Assembly (NCBI GenBank): GCA_963514095.1
Contig: OY741271.1
Span: 15,721,272 to 15,785,271 of the forward strand
Reading direction: 5' to 3'
DNA length: 64,000 nucleotides
Source: Eutrigla gurnardus
Taxonomy: Eukaryota; Chordata; Actinopteri; Perciformes; Triglidae
The notes beneath the pieces were generated by a model, which saw nothing but the letters and a program-made list of their open reading frames with translations, had not been told where the DNA came from and did not search any database. A program made the translations under genes and the position numbers. Below, one piece after another: positions 1 through 12,900 of this stretch (its first letter is position 1; every line of letters begins with the position of its first letter).

Positions 1-517
1 GCATTGTTGATCCCTCTCAAGATGCTCACTGGAGTTGTTCTCATGCAGTGTCTTAAATCACTGTTAGATGCCACGCGTCAGCCTGATGGGGGCGCTATAA
101 TTAAAGGTTGTCATATGAGACTTTCACACCCACAGTCATATTAGCAGAATAACAACCAAAATCATTATCCAAACCCTTTTTCTCAGTTTGCACACAAAAA
201 AAAAGGCTGTGTAGTACAGCTGAAGGTCAAATTCAAGCCGAGCACATAAAAAACAAAGTTTGTTTCCCAGTTTTGCTTCCGCGTTGAGCAGACTAAGGGA
301 AAAGTGTTGGTGTGTACAGTTCTTTTGCCAACAGTTTGCCCAAAAGTGCACCCGAGTTCTGCACTCATAATCAAGTTTGCTGGGGGAGCAATGAGTGCTG
401 TGTGCCCCGAGATCAGCAGGCGGTCAGAGCAACACTTTACACACAGTTTAATGTGGTATTGTTCAAGTGAATAAAATAGCCTGCTTGTCCCAGTGCTGTT
501 GTGCTGGTTTTATGGGC

Positions 518-534
518 GTGTGTGTGTTTGTGTG

Positions 535-586
<52 letters not shown>

Positions 587-610
587 TGTGTGTGTGTGTG
601 TGTGTGTGTG
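518..610. repeat. (TG)n microsatellite, slightly interrupted
   Basis: About 45 TG dinucleotides with a few interruptions (TTTG, CATG, GGTATG). It lies inside a cntn3 intron; Val/Cys ORFs through it are artefacts of the repeat. Confidence 0.97.
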
Positions 611-1657
611 CTGTTGACGTTTGATCTATCATTTTATTTTCTAATTTGATCTCGACTGGAGACATTTAATGCCAGCTGGCTGTTTTGACTGTGATGGAAG
701 GAAACTGTTTATTCACTCATTGTTTCTAATAATCATTCAATTTCACTTCACATTATAATTTGCTGTAAACTATTGATTTATAGGATTTTGATAACATCTC
801 GTTCTAATTTAACACTATTGTTGTCACACTACATATTTCTAGAACGGCAGCTCAAAATCTTGGGTCTCGGTGAAATTCCCATATTTCGCATATTGCTAAC
901 TAGAAGCAATGTAATTATGGAAGATTAACTTCATGTAACATTTTAGATAACTCACAGGGGAAGTTATATTCAAAAGCAAATGTCACCACTGTTTGTTTGT
1001 CTTAGTTTATTTGATATCACAGTAGCATCCCCAGGAGTCCTTTAAAAAAATAAAATTTAATTGAAAAAGGAAAGAAATACATTCACAAATAAATCCACCA
1101 ATAGCACAAAACATTCACAAGGTAAACATATTAAGTCGTGGTGTGAGAACAACATGATTTACAGTAATATATTGCAATTATACTGAAAAGTTCTGTGTTG
1201 ATCGTTTATTTTAGATCTTTCAGGCTTGACAACAGGTATAACAAGAAATGCCAAGATACCTGAGCTTAACTATCTAATCAAGGAGAGTTGGGTGGAAACT
1301 TAATTTCCTTGGCAACTGGCTTTGAGGTGTTTCATGCGACCCGGTAAATGTATATCCCAGAATAAGCACTTCCAGCACTTTGCTGTGGTGGTTTGACATA
1401 ATGGCATGTACTAGAAGTCTGTCAAAGCCTCCCCAGAATCCTGACACAGCAGCTTTTCATGGTTGGGTTTAGAAATATGCATAACTCTGATTGGCAGCTG
1501 GACACAAAGTCACTGTACATGCAGGCAGGCTTGAAGCTGCAGAAGTCACGGAGCCTCTGAGCAGGTTTTTAATAACTCTAGGTGTAAAACTGACCATATA
1601 TTATGAGAAATGACTGGATAAAGAATGATGTGACCATATTAATGATTACTGCACTCG

Positions 1658-2038
1658 GGCTGCAAGTAACAATCATTTCAATTATTGATTAATGTGCCGA
1701 TTTTTGTCGAGATTAATCAATTAATTGTCCAGTCCATGAAATAACAGAAAATAGTGAAAAATAAACTTCCCCTTTTCTCAAAATCGAAACAACTTCTTTT
1801 GCAACTAATAATTAACTATTACAAATGGTGGGAAAAAGGCCCATTACAAATTGTCAGAGACCAAGGTGACACAACAGCAGAAGTCCCAAATCCAAAGTAC
1901 AATTTTCAAAACAAACAAAAGCAATAGTTACTCAAGAGGCCTGATCTACTGACTGTTTGACCTGATATCATATCATGAAATGTGAAAATTCTTGTTAATT
2001 GTTTTGTCTATTGACTAATAAACTAATCTGCTAGACTT
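1658..2038. repeat. Degraded non-autonomous dispersed repeat (ATTAATCGATTAAT-rich family)
   Basis: It starts with GGCTGCAAGTAAC and an AT-rich ATTGATTAAT block, followed by CAGAAAATAGTGAAAAA and CCAAGGTGAC, and ends with a TTAATTG/ACTAATAAACTAAT block. This order matches a very common fish repeat family that I recognise from memory but cannot name safely. The copy is strongly diverged and its ends are approximate. Confidence 0.5.
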
Positions 2039-2340
2039 TGATACCTTTAGTATTGCCATTATTCACATTGTTCCTTAGCTATTCTAACTTTCATCCCTTT
2101 CTATACCACCATTGTTATATCTCAGCTCTCTTAATCATAATTACAAAACATGACTCAAAAAGAATAGCTGGTTATTCTGATACACAGACGGCCCCCCTAC
2201 AAACTAGACCATGTGTTTGAATGTTGCAGTGCCTTGCTTCATTCATTTAATATACATGAGGGTGAGCAGATTTTATTGAAACCCCCGCTCCTCCAACTAT
2301 TTAAGGCTTTCAGATACGAGTTCATATAAATTCCACCCAT

Positions 2341-2625
2341 GTGTTAATGAGACGCGAGGCGAGTATGACAAATGTCTGCTGTGTTGTTAGAGGAAAACGC
2401 CGGCATTTCACACTGTCAAAAAATAATTGCGAGACGCGGCGCGCGCGCGGCTCCGAGTGTACGGCGTGTGTCGCTGCGTGTGCACACGCACCTGCGTGCG
2501 TTGGCAGGTGCTCAGCCGTGTCACTGGCGCCAGGCTGTGTGTTCACTTTGAAGAGCTTTCTGCTGACTCGGCGCGCATACAAAACAGCTCCCGACGACGG
2601 CGCCTTAGTAATTAAGGCCTAAAAG
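2341..2625. promoter_or_regulatory. CpG-rich patch in cntn3 intron
   Basis: A local block of dense CpG (for example GACGCGGCGCGCGCGCGGC near 2434) stands out from AT-rich intron. It ends about 375 bases before the Ig5 exon. It could be an intragenic promoter or enhancer; no TATA box or open exon is evident, so function is only inferred. Confidence 0.35.
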
Positions 2626-2999
2626 AGCAGCAACAAAGCCTCCGTCTTGTTTTACATTCTCTCCTTTTTGCTTGGAAGCCCCACGGCTTAATTCTTAATG
2701 CAAAACGTCCACCTAAGGAAAATTCATAGGGGGGGGGCGGGGGGTTTCATCTAACTGTCTTCTTAAAAATGATGTAGCGTTATTTGTGTATGTGTGCAAC
2801 CGAGTGTGTACGTGTGCAGAAAGAAAAGAAGCGACCTGCCTGATGGATGGAGTGACCTGCATGTTTTGAGGATATTCCTCCAGTCTAATTTCCCTCCATC
2901 CTCTTTGCTCCTCTGTCTCCTCCTACAGTAAATCAAACCTCCGCTCTGCTTTCTCTTTGTCTTCTTCTTCCTCGCAATACTTCCATTCTTTTCTTTCAG

Positions 3000-3150
3000 C
3001 CATCGCTCCAGATTTCTCCCAGAACCCGTTGAAGGGCCAAACCCTGGCCCGACAGGGTGGCGACGTCCTGATCGAATGCAAGCCCAGGATGTCCCCTCGG
3101 GGTGTGATCTCTTGGAGGAAGGGGAAGGAGGCCCTGCGAGAGAGCCACAG
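3000..3150 (+). CDS. cntn3: cntn3 exon: first half of Ig domain 5
   Basis: The acceptor is TTTCTTTCAG at 2999 and the donor is GTACCC at 3151. The exon enters with 2 nt completing a codon, then reads IAPDFSQNPLKG and ends inside an Arg codon (AG|A). It holds the first Ig5 cysteine in LIECKPR and the core tryptophan in ISWRKG. APDF.QNP is the usual start of contactin Ig5. Confidence 0.9.
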
Positions 3151-6100
3151 GTACCCGGTTTCTTTCCGCAATCGGTTAGGTTGTCTGCTTTACTTGCAGA
3201 ATTCTATTTCATCGATCGTTGTTTCATTTTTCCCCCTACTCTGTATTCATGGTGACAAACTGAAAAGAACAGAACCACAGTGTGACACAATGCAATTTGA
3301 ATTGCGTAACACGTTTCCAGCACTCCACCACTTTTCCACCCTTGTCATCCGCGTTCCTTCCTTTCAACTCCATTGTCCTTTTCTTTCACCGGCCGTGCTC
3401 AGAGACGGTTTCTGCGCTGTTTACTTGAGGTAATTGGCCGTTCCTGGGCAGCGGCGCTCGGATCGATTCACTGATCCATCAGCTCATTAGCAGCGTGTGA
3501 GGCCTGGAGGGTCATTAGAGCACAAGGCAGATGATTCGGGCTACCGTTGAGACGAGGAAGAGGCAGGTGAAATCCCCAAAAGGACTGATCAATGGCTAGC
3601 CGCTGAACAACATACATTCTCGTGTAATAGCGGTCGTGACACCGGGGGAACCAGTCGAACACCTTGCTTTATTAGAAATCAGGTTAAGTGGCAATCAATG
3701 CCTCTGTTTCTTGAAGAGGAGGAGGAAAGGGAAAAACAAATGTTAATGAGACGAGGAGAACCAATTCCTCCCTGAAGATACTGTGTTGGTCGAGGCAGCA
3801 GCAGGATGCAAAGTTGGCGATTGATCAGTTCGTAGTGTTTTCTTCTCACATGGCAGCGATCAGGGAGCGATGCAGTGATGGTGGACTGCAGCTTCAAACA
3901 GCACGGCCTTCATATCTGTGGCCATTGCTGGAAGCGAATTGGACGTATGTTCTCTCGGTTTCAAATGCACAGTCAACTGCACAAACAGCCAATTACAGGA
4001 AATAGACCGTACGTCTCCATTTCCCCAAATGTCACCATTTGATGATATTTGCACTGTTGCAGTTCTCACAAGCTCACAACATCCAAGGAGATTAAATTGG
4101 AGGTAGCCATAACGCCCTGATGTGCTGTGGCACTTTTTCGTTGTTCCCCCGTCAGGACCACGTTTTTTTGTGCACTGCAAAAACAGCCCTTCTAGAAAGA
4201 AGTAAAATATTCTCATATTCAATCAAATTATCTTGTATCAAGCAAAAAAATCTGCCAATGGGGTAAGCTTTTTTTGCTTGACAAGCAATTCTTAAAATAA
4301 GCCCAAATTTCTTAGCTCCGAAAGACTAAAATGAGACTTTAAACTAGACAGAAAATCTTAAACTAATCCAAATTCTTCTAAAACAAGCAATGAAAAAAAC
4401 ACTAATTCAAGATTAAATTACTCAAAATTAGAATTTAAGTCTCTTTACTAATTTAAGAAATTACACCTTAATCTGGGATTGATAATGAGCATAAAAGTAG
4501 TTAAAATAAGACATAATTTCTTAAAACAGCATAACAAATATAAAAGTGATGTCTTAAATCAAGATACCACAACTTTCTCAGTTTTTTTTTTTTTTTTTAT
4601 GGCTGGAGTACCATGCAAGCCTTTTTTATTTTTATTATGAGAGAGACAGTGTGGAAAGGGGAGATAGAGGGGGAAGACATGCACGAAGGAGATTGCCAGG
4701 CCGGGAGACGAACCACTGATCTCCGCGTCGAGGCTGAGCCTCCGTACATGGGGCGGCTGCCTTATCCACTGCGCCACCGGCTGAGCCTCCGTACATGGGG
4801 CGGCTGCCTCATCCACTGCGCCACCGACCGCCCCAGTTAATTTTTTTATTAACTTTGCAATACAATTGCTCAATTCAACATCCAAAAAAAAAGGGCACTT
4901 CTGCATTCCAGATCCATCATAATCAAACAGATTGAAAAGCCAGTTTTGATTTGAACCTCACTATCAAAATAATAATACATCAGTTATTGTAGCAGCATAG
5001 CAACTAAACATCATGTTGCAGCTGGTTTGCAGCATAATATCCCATATGGTTTTCAATCTCACCAAGCAACTGTCCTGTAATGAAAATGAAAATATTAATA
5101 ATAAAAACTTTTGTCCTTGTTTCATGGCATTCTTGAATTGAGATGTTGTGCAAATGGTCTTACTCTTAAAATAAGGCAAATAATCTTGGTGCCCCGCTGG
5201 GTTTGATCATAAAACATTTTTATACTCTTTTTCTGGTTCATTCTAGCTCAAAATTAGCTGGAATATCTTATCAAGAAAAAGTAAGGCATACTTTCTTAAA
5301 ATGAGATATTTGTTCTAATGCAAAACTTGCTTGACAAGATTAATATTCTTTTTGGACAAAAAATAAGACTTATTTTCTTGATACAAGGTTTTTTTTACTT
5401 TCTTGAAATTCCATTTTTGCAGTGTGTGTAAAGCGTTAACTTTCACGCGTGCTCCCATAATCTCTCATTGCATAAAAGACATCCTCCCAAATCACTCGAT
5501 GATGCGTTTCCACTTAGCGTTTGATAACATCTTCATGTGGAGCAGGAATGTAGCAGCGTGAGGCAAAGCGTACCTGCCGGCACACGTAGTGGGGGTCCAG
5601 ATTTCTCATTTGATAGGGGATTAATTGTTCACTTGGCTCAGCATCTTTTCCACACCCGACCTCTGGGATATTCATCGCCGCCACAGTGGGAGTGCAGTAA
5701 CTTTTAGTTATGTCTCACCTCCTCCCTGTCAGAAAGTATGTTTGTGAAACCGAAGGTGGCATCTAATTGTTGGTACAGATGCCAGGCCGAGGCACATCGC
5801 TTACAGGAGAGAGGTGTTATTATTTGTATTATTATTATTGGAGGCGAACTGCTGCAAACGGCCCCTAAATGCCAGACCCAGCTCTCCGATTTGTCGTCCT
5901 CCTAAGCATTGAGAAGAAAACGCATTCATATGTGCAATATCAATCGCGCTCATAAAGGTGAGAGTTCTCATTTGATATTAAACGTTACAGCCTTACCCTG
6001 AAGTGGGTGAGCTGCATACGAGATGTTAGATTTTGACACCATTGCAGCATCTCTCACAAACCGATTCCCTTGTCTCCGACCCGTTAGCATCTACTTCCCT

Positions 6101-9100
6101 CCGCGTGGAAATGGGGCCGCTACCAATGCTATTAAAGCGATGGCACAACACTAATCCATCCCACTGGCTCGACTAAAATACCCATAATTCCTTCTAATCT
6201 TCCAGGGATAATGTTTTCAATGATAGGGAGAACAAATCAACTAAGAACAAGGCAGGATCTGATTAGTTAATGAAATCATGTCGCGGTGAAACCTATATCA
6301 GCTCATAACCCCGGCATGTATAACAAGATAGCCCTTTAACAGCGCTGCTGTGCACTTAAGCAGGGAGGTATGAGGTTAACGACGAAGTGCTTACCCTAAT
6401 TAAATTTCACTGCTGACCGATGCCAGAATCTGTAAAATGGATATAGGAAAAAGCTCTCTGGAATATTACCTTTAGATTGAACCACTGTGTTTAAGATGGT
6501 TAAGAAGAAAAAAAAACAGTTCCTGGTAATATACTGAGTTAATCATGCAATCCCTCTTAAGTGGCTAAAGTAAGGTTTTCATTTACAGCCTCTTAGTAGT
6601 TTTTGTTACACCACAGAGAGGCAGAGCAGGCTTTTAGATTCCAGCCAGTAGCTCACTTTAACACCGGCCAATAAGGTTGAGGTAAAGTGCTTGTTTACTA
6701 TGTCAGTGTAATGTACCCCACAAATCCCCCCCAATACCTTAATTGCGACCTTTGTGAGAAAAAGGGGACAAAGTGAAGGCACTCCAGAGCGATAACGCTC
6801 CCCACGTCTTTATCTTGCACCGTCCCCCCTTCTCAGCGTTGGTGTGGAGGAAGCCTGACATAGGCTGCTGCACAGTTTAATGGCGAGTCTTATCCCTGCG
6901 ACATCTCATATCCATAAGTCTTTGTTATAGCCCATTACAAAGGAAGGCCCTCAGTTAAGTCGGGAGAATATACCCAAGGCTCTACGGGGGAATGGCCGCT
7001 GCAGAAGAGGCTAATGTAGTTTAATTCTTCCAGCCTTTAAGGCGATGCAGGTCATTTTTGATCATTTTGGGAGAAAGGCTGCCTTCAAGGGACTTCTTTC
7101 AGAAAAGGAGCATTCGACTCCTGCTTTCAAACCAGTTGTGTTTGCAACACTGGCTCAAGCCCATTACACTGTGTGCAGTTTAGAAGACAAGATGGGAGCT
7201 TCTGGTGAGGATTTATCAAGTAGGTCATTATTTTCTTTGGTGTCCCATGTGGTCGGGATTTTGCTGTACACATTTCTCCCAGAAGCATTTTCCCATTTTT
7301 TTGTTTTTTTCTTTGACAAATTACACTTAAATCCAAAATATCCTCCCTTTGTCTTTTAAACTGTAGCATCAGAAGTCCAACAACCGTCTCTCATCATGAC
7401 ATATTAAAGTGTCCGTACATGAGCATTGATGGTTATTGCTAGTAATGTCTTTCATAACACTGGGCCAAAATAATTATTAGCTCAACAAGCAAGCTGTCTT
7501 GGGGAATGTATTCTGAACAGTGTGGTGGTTTATTGATCCCTCCAGGGAGTTTGTGTCGATGCCTGGCCCCCTCTGGGGAGATCAGAGCTGATGGAGGCTC
7601 AGCGTTGCTTCAGGACATCTCGGCAGAGCAAATTCCCGACATGAGTGTGACGACTGAGAGACGAGCTCTGTAACAGCCACGCTGTTCTGCCTCTATTCTT
7701 CTTTACATTCTCTGGAGATACACAATGATGATCAGTGAGGGCGATTGACCCTTTATCGACTTTGTTATTTTCTCAAGTCTGCTGTCAGAGCACTAAACTT
7801 TAGTTCTGTACTTCAGTTATTATATTTCCTTTTTTACGTCAGCAGGTTTAGAGATGTTTAGAGAAAATCTGCTTTGGCTTATATAATCACCCCAGCTGTC
7901 TGGAGAGTTTGCACATTTCTATCATTACAGAACCATTTAATTGTGCTTGCTAATCAAATCAGCAAGAGACCACAAGAAGTCAATGAGATGGGAGGGAGGA
8001 GCTTATTCATGCTTGTCTAATTCCTCTATTGCTTTCGCCAAAATAAAAGGTTTTCAACAAATCAAGGACAATATTGTCTTTGTTAGCGTTAGGACCTTTC
8101 TTCTGTATGTCACAACCCATTTCAGGATGACAGACAAGCCACATTAACACCTCAGCTAGATTTAGTAGACTCTTCAGAGAAAATACAGCTAGATGATGCA
8201 CAGCTCGCTGCTGCCACTTCCTCGCCAAGACAAGCATATTTAATCAGTATTGAATTCAGATTGTTTACCTTGAAAAACAAGATAAGGGGAAAGCAGTGAT
8301 TACTGCATCCACAGCGTGATAGAAGCGCCGGGAGAATGCGAGTCAGGAGGAGAACGCAGGAAGGAAGCGGAAATTTAAAGGGATGGATGCGATAGATTAC
8401 CTCTAGTAATTATAGAGATCAAAAGAGAGAGAGAACAAGGAAAATGTGTTTTCTGTGCTTTGAAAACAGGAAAGACAAAAGGATCAAATGTGAGCAGTAG
8501 GCATTGGAAATAAATATTTATATATTATTGATATCTGATCTTTTTTGACGAAATAAGGGTTTGAAATAAATGGTTGTGTCGCATGAATAAATCCTTTTTA
8601 TCTCATAAGGGAGCGCTCTGTGCAGCATGTGGCCAGTTGCTCACTAAAGCGAGGGTTTGGCATTACAGTAAATTGAATGCATCAAATCATTTATTTAACT
8701 TTTTGTGCCTCAATAGTCTGACCCTGCCATTCATTCTGTGTGGATCTCACCGAACAAGTTTCGCATCAATGGTTTCCCTTCTTTTATCCTTTATCCGCGA
8801 CTCTGTTGAAACTGCACTAAAAAGGGAAAAAATTAATGTCATATATTTTTCCTAGGTCGTTCTTTGTGCCCATGCTTTCTGTACACGCTGTAATCAAGGC
8901 CTCGCTGGTAGGCTTTTAAGGACTCACTCCCCTTCAAACGCTCAACAGGGGCCATTAACGTTTCTAAAGTTTGGCTTTTCAACTAGCAGTACTTAAAAAG
9001 TAGTTTGTGACTTTTTTAAATGTGAAATATGAACGAGTGAGTGAAATGAGAAAATTAAGCCCATTTAATTGTTGCTGTGAGATGAAATAGTAATTATCAG

Positions 9101-9240
9101 ATGAAATCTAAACATAAGATAAGTCTGCAACATAAACACATCGGCTGGCAGCATGCACTTTATTTAAGCAACGTCTGGTTGTCAGCTTTCATATTTGGCT
9201 TTATGTCACTCAAGCACTTTGTTGGCTGGCGAAGCAGGAC

Positions 9241-9300
<60 letters not shown>

Positions 9301-9932
9301 GGAGGAAATCAGCCCAGCTTGACTGATGACACCCACAGATGAAATAAGAGTCCCTAGAGGGTCTACTTTTGGATGTTTTTAGGGCGAGGTGTCTCAACCA
9401 TCATGTAGAATGCAGGAGTGCTGGATACACACTATAATGGAGACTACCTTTACACATAAAAACAGCATTTGTGACAACCAGTCATTCCAAGTTAACATGC
9501 CAATTGTATGGAAATCTCCCTATTAAATTTAAGTGCATTTATGTCTGCTGAACACTTATGCGCTTATATACGGTATGAATAAATCTCCAACATTCAGGAT
9601 TGAGAATCCCCCTTGACATCCCCTTGAACTCAAAATGAGACTTTCCTCCCATAAATCCCGCTCTCATCTTATCAACGACGAGTGCTGAGAAATCAAATTG
9701 TAACTCTTCACACTGAGTTTTTTTAAAAAAAAATGTTATGTCATGCTAAAGCACGGGGAGCCAATTAAAATTCTCTGGGATAAACTCCAGGCTAAAGTCC
9801 GAATGCTTTAGGACACCGGACGTGCTCATTTAGAATAGATTTCTATGTTTTATGAGTCTATGAAGTGACAGACACTCAAGCTTCCTCTATTAACACCACA
9901 TTGGTGCACTGGCAGTTGGCTTAATGGTGATA

Positions 9933-9993
<61 letters not shown>

Positions 9994-12900
9994 TCTTTTT
10001 ACCCGCAGAGTTACTGTGTTGGATAATGGCAGCCTACGGATCTCCAATGTCAGTAAAATGGACGCTGGAATCTACACTTGCGTGGCCAGAAACCAGTTTG
10101 GAGTAGCGAGCAGTGCTGGCAGCCTTTTGGTGAAAGGTAAGCTATTATTTTCTTGACTTCAGTCCAGATTGGTCGACAGTAAATGTCAGCTAGATGTTGC
10201 TTGATTATTGTTTGTTACCCCCAACAGCTATCTCCTTAGAAAAAATTGCTTCCACGCTGCAAAAAAGAAAAAAACAATCACTTCATACCGAACAGTACAA
10301 TTACATAAACATTAACAGCTCGTCTGCTTTCTGTCACGTATTTTTTTTTTAGCAAAGGCAGTTGTTACGTGTTTCAAACCTTTTTACATAATTCGTTTGA
10401 GCAGCGGGTGTTATTATCGAGCCCTTGTTGACCACCTCATTTACGGCTGTCAGTATTTTTGGAAGTGCACAGAACAAATTATGTGGCAGTCGGCACAAGA
10501 GCTGTGACCCGCAATCAACCGGTGGCGCATTTAAAATGAACACTGACCCTCGCTGCACTCCTGATGAACAACAAATGAAGCAGTGCCGCTGTAAAGACTA
10601 CCTTCTTGTTACCTGACAGATATACAGTCCAATTAGTTGATTGGCTGCAGGAAGCCAAACGTGAAGCTCATTGCATTCATGGGCCTTTATGTTTAATTCA
10701 TACCTTCTTTTCTTTTTTCTTTTTTGCACGGCGGTTCGTAGCCGTGCTCGGGTTGTTTAAGATTTCAATCCATTTAAATCGCACACTTCTGCAGTACAAT
10801 GGATTTTCTAGGTCTTTCTAAAGAGCCGAGTCAACAACAGCGCTCTATTAAAATGCCTTTTGGTGATTCCTCTTCCCAGGTTTTTTGAATTGTAAATTGG
10901 TTTGTATAAAAGCGCAATTTTGCTTTCTTCCATGTGAAGATGCATTACTGTACATTTACCATAATGTTGGACGGTGTACTGTTTATTCATGTGTGTGTGT
11001 ATTGATTATTCTGGTCAGAGGTGGAAGGCAAATTATACATTTATTCAAATACTGTACTCAAACTCAAATTCAAGACACTGAAGATTTTAAAAACAGAAAA
11101 GGTATCTCCTAAAATATTACTCACTGTGAGTTTAATCTAGTCACCTACATTGTATAATCATGTTATAATGCAGAAAGGAAACTTATTTGACAATAAGTAT
11201 ACATGCCTTTAATCAACTAAAGATAATTAAAATGATTGATTTCTGCAAAAGATGATCTTTTCAATTCCTTGATGGACCGTCGATGTAACATCTTGTTTTG
11301 TTAAACATTTCAAAACCACTTATGATAAAACAGAGAAAAGCAGGACATTCTCAATACAATTTGACAATTTGATTTGACAAGAAATGTTTTGATATCTGTG
11401 CTCGTTAATGGAAAAGTAAATTGCCAATCAACCAAATTATTAAATTAAATTAGCAAAATTATTGATGACAATATTTAATCACAAATCAATTCAATTTCGT
11501 ACTTTTTACAATTTAATTATAAATCCATTTGTGATATATTTTAAATAGTCGGCCATACCAACACTTCCCAGCCATCCCCTATGCTAATATAAATTGAAAA
11601 ATTAAAATCCGGCATGTATCTATACAATAAAACAGCTCTTTATGGCTGTTTGAAGTATATTGTCGTTCCGTAGCGTTACAGAATGAGAACTGCCACGCAT
11701 GGCATCCACTGAAGGGAGGGAGCCAATTTGTGATTTACCTCCCAGTCATAAAAGGAAATGAGCGTGACAGCTTAGCAATCGGAGGCAGAAAAAGTTTTGC
11801 CCTTCTCGTTGTGCATCTGGTGCCAAACTTCCCCGTCAGACTCACCTGGAATGCACCGCCATGACCGGTCGCTTCTCCTCAGGGGGCGCGAGATAAACAA
11901 GCTTGCTTGTTTTGACAGAGCCGAATATAGACCTTTACTCCCTCTGACATGCTGCATCGGCTTGCCTGTCCATTAGTTGCTTATGACATGCATGCATAAT
12001 TCACAGTGCACCTATGGGCTTCTCCGCTATACTGTCGAATGAGACATCCGGCCGTGACAGAGCAAAGATTATGTTGATGCACACCGCGCTGAGGATGAAA
12101 TGGGATGTCTTTTTGTCTCGGCACCAAACAGCCAAATTACAGACTTGGATATGACCGGTCGTAATGGTGGAGTTGTTCCCCTTTTGTTTGTTGAGTGTGA
12201 CTCTATTCAGCGATTTATCAGACTCATGCTCTGATTTATGAAACTCAAAGAAAGGGATGCAATATACGCTCGCCGGCAGACGGAAAAAGTCATTTCTCTT
12301 GTTTATTTAACACCCAGGACAGGGTTTGACAAAGGGCAGGATGTGTTTTTGCAATTATTTCTGAATGTTCAGGGAGCAGAGAGAAGTAGAAAACAAGCTA
12401 GCTGAGGGAAGTGTATTAGGATGCATACAGCAGGTATATCCACTCTGATAACACGCCCTCTTTACAGAGCCAACAGCAATCACCAGTCCAGCGGGTCATC
12501 TGGACGTGACCGTGGGCGAGAGCATCGTGCTGCCCTGCCAGGTGGCTCACGACCCCACGCTGGACCTCAAGTTCACCTGGTTCTTCAACGAGCAGCTCAT
12601 CCACTTCGGAAGCCACTGGGCGTATTTTGAGAAAGTTGGCGGGGTAAGTGCAAGGAACGATGCCTTCGGGTGCTCCGTGCGTCCGTCTTCAAGGGAAGAC
12701 ATGAAGGAAATATGCTGATTACCTTTAATTCGTTATGCCGGAACTACAACGTGTATTTGAAGCACCAGACTCTTGTGTTGGCCAAGTAACATTTCACAAC
12801 AACAACATACTTCTATACGCTCTTGACAATCTGTTCCCACTTAAATGTGGTGACTGTGCTTATGAGTTTACCACTTAAAGTGGAGCTGGATTGGCATTTC

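Larger units (their letters stand above)
1..2999 (+). other. cntn3 intron upstream of the Ig5 exon
   Basis: No exon is recognisable. It contains a TG microsatellite, a degraded dispersed repeat near 1.66-2.04 kb, a CpG-rich patch at about 2.34-2.63 kb, and a pyrimidine-rich acceptor region leading to the exon at 3000. The upstream donor lies before position 1. Confidence 0.7.
3151..10008 (+). other. cntn3 intron within Ig5 (6.9 kb)
   Basis: No further exon is recognised. It contains a terminal-inverted-repeat element at 4173-5424 with a nested SINE, a (TC)n tract at 9.24 kb and a (TA)n tract ending 16 bases before the acceptor. The rest looks like ordinary single-copy intron; ORFs in it (for example 7045-7359) lack domain features. 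Confidence 0.7.

Noticed and set aside
2957..3433. A 158-codon ORF starting at 2957
   Set aside because: Only 3000-3150 is exon. The start lies in the intron's pyrimidine tract and the end runs into intron after a clear donor.
4779..4834. tRNA gene on the minus strand
   Set aside because: It is the head of a SINE that ends in an A tract; the head is also duplicated in part.
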